Source: Kosmotogaceae bacterium UBA1373
GTDB taxonomy: Bacteria > Thermotogota > Thermotogae > Petrotogales > Kosmotogaceae
Reading direction: 5' to 3'
DNA length: 27,217 bases
Assembly (NCBI GenBank): GCA_002305955.1
Contig: DBRH01000010.1
Span: 2,066 to 29,282, forward strand
The translations under genes were made by a program, and so were the position numbers. The notes beneath the pieces are model-generated. The model did not search any database. It saw only the letters and a program-made list of their open reading frames with translations, and was not told the DNA's origin. Position 1 is the first letter of the stretch; each line of letters starts with the position of its first letter. Positions 22,640 to 27,217 of this stretch are shown here, one piece after another.

Positions 22640-23530
22640 GTGCTGAAACTCGAAAGACACCCGCTTAATCCTCTGCTTTCGCCGATTTCCCGGCACCACT
22701 GGGAATCGAGGTTCGTCTTCAACTGCGCCGTGATAAAGCGTCAGGGGCTGTTTCACATGCTGTACAGGGCTCAGGGCGAGGACATGGTCTCGAGGATGGG
22801 ATACGCCGTATCGACCGACGGAGTTCGCTTCAACAGGATGGAAAACCCCGTCTTCACGCCGGCCAGTCAGTGGGAACTTTACGGCGTGGAAGATCCCAGA
22901 CTGACGGAACTGGAGGGCCGGATCTATCTGCAGTACACGGCCTACTCTCCACGCGGGGTCAGGATTTCCATGGCTTCGACGGAGAACTTCTTTCAATGGG
23001 AGAGGCACGGTGTGATAATACCGGACGTGGACAACAAGGACGCCGCGCTTTTTGCTGAAAAGATCGCCGAAAGATACGTTATGTTCCACAGAATAGAACC
23101 GGATATGTATCTCGCATTCTCGGAGGATTTGAGAAAGTGGACCGACTTCGTGTCTATTGCCGGGCCAAGAAAAGACGGCTGGGACAACCTCAAGATAGGT
23201 GTCGGCGCTCCGCCAATAAAGACGGAGTTTGGCTGGCTCGTACTCTACCACGGCGTGGAAAACACCCCCAGGCCGACGTACAGACTCGGCTTCATGTTGC
23301 TCGATCTGGAAAATCCGCGCAGGGTTCTGAAGCGTTCGCAAGAACCGATCCTCGAACCGGAAGAGGAATGGGAGATCTTCGGCGGCGTTCCTAACGTGGT
23401 CTTTTCCGACGCCATGGTCGAGCACGAAGGCAAATACTATATCTACTACGGCGCTGCCGACAACCACATAGCGCTGGCCACGATAGAAAAAGAGAAAGTG
23501 TTCGACTGGATCAGAGGGATGGGGGGGTGA
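22640..23530 (+). CDS. Cytosolic GH130 glycoside phosphorylase (beta-mannoside type)
   Basis: A 296-residue protein with no signal peptide. Starts at 22631 (GTG), 22634 (ATG) and 22640 (GTG) are in frame; the last is chosen because GGGAG (22627-22631) then sits 8 bases away. GH130 signatures in order: WESRFVFNCAV (21-31), LYRAQGEDMVSRMGYAVSTD (41-60), YGVEDPR (81-87, Asp of EDPR is the proposed acid), MFHRIEP (148-154), KIGVGAPPI (185-193), GWLVLYHGVE (198-207), GGVPNVVF (248-255) and YYGAAD (269-274). The His/Arg of FHR, the Lys of KIG and the His of YHG match positions that bind phosphate in GH130 phosphorylases, so phosphorolysis of an imported beta-mannoside to mannose 1-phosphate is expected. 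The exact linkage is not predictable here. Confidence 0.9.
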   Translation: MLKLERHPLNPLLSPISRHHWESRFVFNCAVIKRQGLFHMLYRAQGEDMVSRMGYAVSTDGVRFNRMENPVFTPASQWELYGVEDPRLTELEGRIYLQYTAYSPRGVRISMASTENFFQWERHGVIIPDVDNKDAALFAEKIAERYVMFHRIEPDMYLAFSEDLRKWTDFVSIAGPRKDGWDNLKIGVGAPPIKTEFGWLVLYHGVENTPRPTYRLGFMLLDLENPRRVLKRSQEPILEPEEEWEIFGGVPNVVFSDAMVEHEGKYYIYYGAADNHIALATIEKEKVFDWIRGMGG

Positions 23531-23534
23531 TGTT

Positions 23535-24482
23535 TTGAAGGTTTTGCTGACTCTTGTGGCAATACTCCTGTGCGCGGCTGCACTTGGGGTCTCGCTCCGG
23601 TTCGACGACCTGTACAGAGTCGAAAGATACTCGGATCTGCCCCTTCTCATGCCTCAAGGTATAGGCTGGGAGAGCAAGGCCGTCTTCAACCCGACGGCGA
23701 TAGTTGTCGATTCACTCGTGCATATGTTCTACAGAGCGGAGGATTGGGCCGGTGCCGGCAGGTGGAACGGGACATCGCGTATAGGCAAGGCCACGTCGAT
23801 CGACGGCTTCGATTTCACCAGAGAGGCCTCACCGGCGATCGAACCGACCGAAATCTACGAACTGCCCGGCGGCTGTGAAGACCCGAGAATAGTCAGGGTA
23901 GATGATCTGTATATCATGACCTACACGGGCTACGACGGAGGCAAGGCAAGGCTCTGCATTGCGACCTCTAGCGACCTCGCGACCTGGGAGAAACTGGGGC
24001 CGGTCTTCGCCAACGATACGTGGTCGAAGTCCGGGGCGATCGTACCCGCGAAGATAAACGGAAACTATTATATGTATTTCGGCGACTCGTCTATAAAACT
24101 GGCCTATTCGAAGGATCTGAAAAACTGGACCGTCTATCCCAGGCCCGTGCTGGAGCCGAGACAGGACAGGTTCGACAGCAGGCTGGTAGAACCGGGACCG
24201 GCGCCGCTGATAACTGAGGAGGGTATCCTGCTCATCTACAACAGCGCCGACTTCTCCACTATATACCGTCCGGGGGCGGCTCTCTTCGCCGTGGACAACC
24301 CGAGAAACCTGCTGAAGAGAACCAATGTGCCGCTGATGGAACCGGAACTCTCCTGGGAAAAGCTGGGACAGGTGCCGAACGTTATCTTCATAGAGGGCTC
24401 GGTGATGGTAGGAAATAAACTGATCCTCTATTACGGCGCCGCCGACACATATATAGGAACGGCGGTGGTAGAACTCGAATGA
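23535..24482 (+). CDS. Secreted GH130-family protein, probable hydrolase
   Basis: A 315-residue paralogue of the preceding gene, but with a signal peptide (MKVLLTLVAILLCAAALG). It keeps the beta-propeller signatures: ESKAVFNPTA (46-55), MFYRAED (64-70), CEDPR (114-118, acid Asp), GQVPNVIF (278-285) and YYGAAD (299-304). The phosphate-site residues are changed: FHR becomes YFGD (181-184), KIGVGAPPI becomes RLVEPGPAPLI (216-226) and YHG becomes YNS (235-237). A Glu (E219) within VEPG is, as I recall it, a feature of GH130 hydrolases, where it could serve as base. It likely trims the glycan outside the cell before uptake. TTG start at 23535, after the GGGGGGTGA overlapping the upstream stop; no other in-frame start fits. 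Confidence 0.88.
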   Translation: MKVLLTLVAILLCAAALGVSLRFDDLYRVERYSDLPLLMPQGIGWESKAVFNPTAIVVDSLVHMFYRAEDWAGAGRWNGTSRIGKATSIDGFDFTREASPAIEPTEIYELPGGCEDPRIVRVDDLYIMTYTGYDGGKARLCIATSSDLATWEKLGPVFANDTWSKSGAIVPAKINGNYYMYFGDSSIKLAYSKDLKNWTVYPRPVLEPRQDRFDSRLVEPGPAPLITEEGILLIYNSADFSTIYRPGAALFAVDNPRNLLKRTNVPLMEPELSWEKLGQVPNVIFIEGSVMVGNKLILYYGAADTYIGTAVVELE

Positions 24483-24653
24483 GAGCTGAAGAGCTGGCGG
24501 AGCCGTCCATAGTCCTTCGTTAGAGCTTGGACCCTTCCTTGGGAAGAGCGAGATCTCGTTTAAGATCACAACGGAATGACGGTTATGAAGGAGCTCTCGA
24601 ATGCGCTCTTTCTCTCGTGTTTTACCAGCAACCTTTCTTAGGATGCCGGACCT

Positions 24654-26114
24654 TTAAACGGGCAGTTCTATATGTGTCGAGACTCCGTCTTCTTCATTTT
24701 CGATCCATACCCTGCCGTTGTGGAGTTCGATTATTCTCTTCACTATATTTAGTCCAAGCCCGTGTTCGCCTCTAGCGCCTTTGTTAAAGGGTTTGAAGAG
24801 CTGCTGGAATCTTTTTTCTTCTATGGCCTCTCCGTCGTTCTTGAAAGTGAGGGCTATTTTTGAATCTTTCTGGATTGTCTTGAGCTCGATCTCGATCTTC
24901 TGCCTGGCGTAACGCAGCTGGTTGGTGAGGATGTTCTCGATGGCTATCGAGAACTGTTCTTCGTTGACCGACGCCGGAATCTTCTCCAGCCTCAGATCCC
25001 ATTCCACATCGGCTCTCTGGTAGTAGAACCTTCCGGCGACACTCTCTATGAGCTCGGAAAGATCTATCGTCTCGAGTTGCAGGTTGTGTCTGGACAGATA
25101 TTCAAGGCGCGTGATGAAAAGCAGATCTTTCACCCTCATATCCATTCTTTGTATTTCCCTGTCTATAACATCTATGGCGCTATCGAGGTCTCCACCAGGA
25201 TAGACGCCGTCCTTTATGGCCTGGGCATAGCTTCTGATAACCATAACCGGTGTTTTTAGCTCGTGAGAGATGAACTGAAGCATCGCCTGCTGTTCTCTGT
25301 CCTGTTCGCTAAGGCTGGCTCTCATCATCTCCATCGAATCGGCCAGTTCGCCGATCTCGTCCTTGCGGTTTATCGAGATGGGTTTGTCCCAGTTTCTCGC
25401 GGCTATGGCTTTAACATCTTCGGAGAGTTTTTTCAACGGTCGCGTCAGGTATCTCGAAAAGAGTATGGCGATTATCAGGCTTAGAATCACAACGACTGCA
25501 ATAACAAGAAATAGACGCGAGAAAAGCGTGCTGGAGAGTGTGTTCTTGTAGGTATCCCACATATAGGAGATGAAAGTGATATTTCTGTCGGAAAGCTCTT
25601 CCGATCTTATGACATAGAAGAGTTTCCTGTTCCCGATATCGGTTTCATAACGAACGGATTTTGCCTTCTGTAGCTCGGCGTTTTCTCTTATCTCACCAAG
25701 AAGGGGAAGTATATCCGGGGAGATGGTACCCCATATGACTATACTCGAGATCTCCAGTTTGAAGGACTGGCCGGAGCCCGTTCTTAAGTCCTCCCTTACG
25801 TTGGGACCGGTTATTTTCAACCTCCAGCCCTCCAGGTACTCCTCGAGAAGACCGTACTCTTTATTCAGGACGATTATGTGACCGACGTCCCTAATATTCT
25901 TCAGGTCGCCCATGTAAATATTGCTTCCGGGAACCAGCCCACCCTGTAGTTCAAGCAACTTCATTTCCTGGGCCGATTCTATCGTCATGTAAGCCTCTGT
26001 CGTGAAGAAATCCCTTATGGACCACCTGAAGACCACGGCGAGTATCACACATAGAAGTAGCATCACAAGGCCGAAGAGAAGCCATATCTGGCTGGAAAGA
26101 CCGAACCTCTTCAT
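24654..26114 (-). CDS. Membrane sensor histidine kinase
   Basis: A 486-residue kinase. TM1 (about 9-33) and TM2 (about 198-220) flank a ~160-residue extracytoplasmic sensor domain. A HAMP domain (RYLTRPLKKL to SLSE, 221-270) follows, then the HisKA H-box FISHELKTPV (phosphorylated His284) and a HATPase domain with N-box AIENILTNQL (N394), G1 NDGEAI (426-431) and G2 HGLGLNIV (451-458). The G1 motif reads NDG where DxG is usual, a mild variant with the Asp kept. Its ATG overlaps the regulator's stop by four bases, so the pair is co-translated. The stimulus is unknown; adjacency to the glycan locus does not by itself show a link, since the two transcribe toward each other. Confidence 0.94.
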   Translation of the reverse strand: MKRFGLSSQIWLLFGLVMLLLCVILAVVFRWSIRDFFTTEAYMTIESAQEMKLLELQGGLVPGSNIYMGDLKNIRDVGHIIVLNKEYGLLEEYLEGWRLKITGPNVREDLRTGSGQSFKLEISSIVIWGTISPDILPLLGEIRENAELQKAKSVRYETDIGNRKLFYVIRSEELSDRNITFISYMWDTYKNTLSSTLFSRLFLVIAVVVILSLIIAILFSRYLTRPLKKLSEDVKAIAARNWDKPISINRKDEIGELADSMEMMRASLSEQDREQQAMLQFISHELKTPVMVIRSYAQAIKDGVYPGGDLDSAIDVIDREIQRMDMRVKDLLFITRLEYLSRHNLQLETIDLSELIESVAGRFYYQRADVEWDLRLEKIPASVNEEQFSIAIENILTNQLRYARQKIEIELKTIQKDSKIALTFKNDGEAIEEKRFQQLFKPFNKGARGEHGLGLNIVKRIIELHNGRVWIENEEDGVSTHIELPV

Positions 26115-26785
26115 ACATCTACGCCTTTGTAGCCGAAGCCGTAGATGGTCTCGATCTTGAAATCGGGCATCTTTCGCCTCAACCTCCTGACCAGATCATC
26201 CACCGCCCTGTCGCTTCCGTAGTGATCGTAACCCCAGATCTTATCCAGTATCTGATCGCGGGAAAAGGGCTTTCCCCTTCCGTGAACGAATAGCATGAGA
26301 AGATCGAACTCCATCGACGTAAGTTCGATCTCTACGGGGGTCCCCGGTGAAGAATCTACGGTGACCTTTCGCTTGCTCTCATCTATCGTGTAAGGAGGTA
26401 TCGACACCAGCTCTCCGGTAGTCTGTACACGTTCGAGTATCTTTTTGACCCTTATGACCAGTTCACGCGGCAGAAAGGGCTTGGGCATATAGTCGTCACT
26501 TCCCATTTCAAGGCCTATAACTCTGTCTATATCTTTATCTCTGGCCGAGATGAAGATCACCGGCATCGTGGAATTCCTGCTGCGGATCTCTCTCAACAGC
26601 TCGAAGCCGTCAACGCCCGGAAGCATGATATCCAGTATCCACAGATCCGGTCTGTCGTCGATCTCCTCGAACGCGTCACCCCCGTTGTAAAAGGATTTAA
26701 CTTCCCAGCCCTCTCTCTGAAGGTAGGAAGTCAACACGTCGTTCAAACTTTTTTCGTCTTCCACAAGGTTTATCCTTATGGACAT
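26111..26785 (-). CDS. OmpR/PhoB-family response regulator
   Basis: A 224-residue regulator from the ATG at 26785 (SD GAGGTGG); the frame is open 33 bases further up, but without an SD. The receiver domain (1-115) has the acidic pocket E9/D10, the phospho-acceptor Asp52 (LWILDIMLPG), Ser80 and Lys102 (MPKPF). The C-terminal winged helix (about 128-222) ends in the typical DRAVDDLVRRLRRKM recognition helix and IETIYGFGYKGV wing. It is the first gene of the two-gene operon with the histidine kinase, and a TATACT box (- strand, 26828-26823) lies about 38 bases upstream of the start. Confidence 0.95.
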   Translation of the reverse strand: MSIRINLVEDEKSLNDVLTSYLQREGWEVKSFYNGGDAFEEIDDRPDLWILDIMLPGVDGFELLREIRSRNSTMPVIFISARDKDIDRVIGLEMGSDDYMPKPFLPRELVIRVKKILERVQTTGELVSIPPYTIDESKRKVTVDSSPGTPVEIELTSMEFDLLMLFVHGRGKPFSRDQILDKIWGYDHYGSDRAVDDLVRRLRRKMPDFKIETIYGFGYKGVDV

Positions 26786-26846
26786 GGTTACCACCTCTGT
26801 ATCGACAGAAAATCGCACTTCAAGTATATTCTATCTTTTCGAATCT

Positions 26847-26894
26847 AAAAAACCGGACCGCTTGACTTGTTTTTTGCTACCTATACGGTCCGGT
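26847..26894 (-). terminator. Stand-alone hairpin terminator upstream of the two-component operon
   Basis: ACCGGACCG (26852-26860) pairs with CGGTCCGGT (26886-26894) over 9 bp with a 25-base loop. On the - strand the stem is followed directly by six Ts. It would stop transcripts coming from beyond the window's right end before they reach the regulator gene. Confidence 0.6.
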
Positions 26895-27217
26895 GTTACC
26901 GCTCTCACGATCGGCCTTTTCAGGGGTAGATAGGGATTCTGGGTGATGACTTCTAGACTCGTATTCTCTCATCTATGTCAGACAAAATTCTCATCGTCTT
27001 CTTCAGCACAATTGTATGATCTCTTCTTGGGAGAAATTTGGCAGGAATATGGGATTTTGTGGGAACTGGACGGACAACGGATGACGGATAACGGTTCCTT
27101 CCGTTTTTTCGAAAGATGGAGATGACGGATCGGAGCCCAGCATGACGGAAAGGGAGCAAGACTGTCATCCCGTGGAGCCTGTCCTGAGGAGCATGCCCTG
27201 AAATGTTCCTATTCAGG
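26895..27217. other. Non-coding tail with short repeats
   Basis: No convincing gene is seen on either strand; the short open frames have neither SD sites nor protein-like composition. ATGACGGA occurs three times (27081, 27122, 27142), next to ACGGATAACGG-type repeats and a small hairpin AACGG/CCGTT with four Ts (27090-27109). The segment around 27160-27217 (CTGTCATCCCG; CCTGTCCTGAGGAGC) reads like a dispersed intergenic repeat, which is an impression only. Confidence 0.45.

Noticed and set aside
22616..23650. 344-codon open frame antisense to the GH130 genes
   Set aside because: It lies opposite conserved GH130 motifs and shows no domain of its own.
24483..24653. Possible small gene or terminator between the secreted GH130 and histidine kinase genes
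   Set aside because: Only a 5-bp hairpin (CTTCC/GGAAG) and no open frame with an SD; no strong terminator could be identified between these convergent genes.
26862..26887. TTGACT ... TATACG on the + strand as a promoter
   Set aside because: The spacer is 14 bases and no + strand gene follows; the bases belong to the hairpin.
26953..27168. 71-codon open frame on the - strand near the right end
   Set aside because: No SD, basic low-information composition, and it overlaps the short repeats.

Overview
The window looks like a chromosomal piece of a bacterium in the phylum Thermotogota, perhaps a mesophilic or moderate member of the Kosmotogales (Mesotoga/Kosmotoga-like). This placement is an inference. 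It rests on the style of the proteins (secreted carbohydrate-uptake genes, a substrate-binding protein with a signal peptide but no lipobox, heavy AGA/AGG and ATA codon use, TTG/GTG starts) and not on a marker gene. No rRNA, tRNA, CRISPR array, insertion sequence or phage gene was seen. Nearly all of the DNA is coding, in short operons with strong Shine-Dalgarno (SD) sites and several ATGA stop/start overlaps.

Region 1 (1-6235, + strand) is one tight operon. It holds a 5'-truncated FAD oxidoreductase with a C-terminal eight-cysteine Fe-S domain, a second FAD oxidoreductase, a FluG/nodulin-type glutamine synthetase homologue that lacks the usual active-site Glu, a metal-dependent amidohydrolase, and an SGNH hydrolase. 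Together these suggest gamma-glutamylation, oxidation and hydrolysis of an unidentified amine or amide. A membrane diguanylate cyclase converges on it (6266-7798, - strand).

Region 2 (8008-14550) is mixed housekeeping and accessory DNA. It holds a secreted tandem chagasin-like protease inhibitor; araA and araD for L-arabinose; a small two-helix membrane protein; MscL with an added zinc ribbon; a TetR regulator whose probable operator is repeated in front of a small cysteine-rich protein gene; and a CPBP-family membrane protease.

Region 3 (14572-24482) is a divergent glycan-utilisation locus and the most interesting part. On the + strand, lacI is followed by an ABC substrate-binding protein, two permeases, a cytosolic GH130 phosphorylase-like enzyme and a secreted GH130 paralogue that has lost the phosphate-binding signature. 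On the - strand are two secreted proteins: one of unknown family (441 aa) and one with an apparent (alpha/alpha)6-type N-terminal region plus a beta-sandwich C-terminus (763 aa). Near-identical LacI-type operators (TGTAAGCGTTTACA and a one-mismatch copy) sit in front of both arms. The likely job is extracellular processing, import and phosphorolysis of a beta-mannoside-type glycan. No transporter ATPase is encoded here.

Region 4 (24654-26785, - strand) is a two-component system of OmpR-type regulator and membrane histidine kinase, preceded by a stand-alone hairpin terminator. The last ~320 bases hold no convincing gene, only short repeated motifs.
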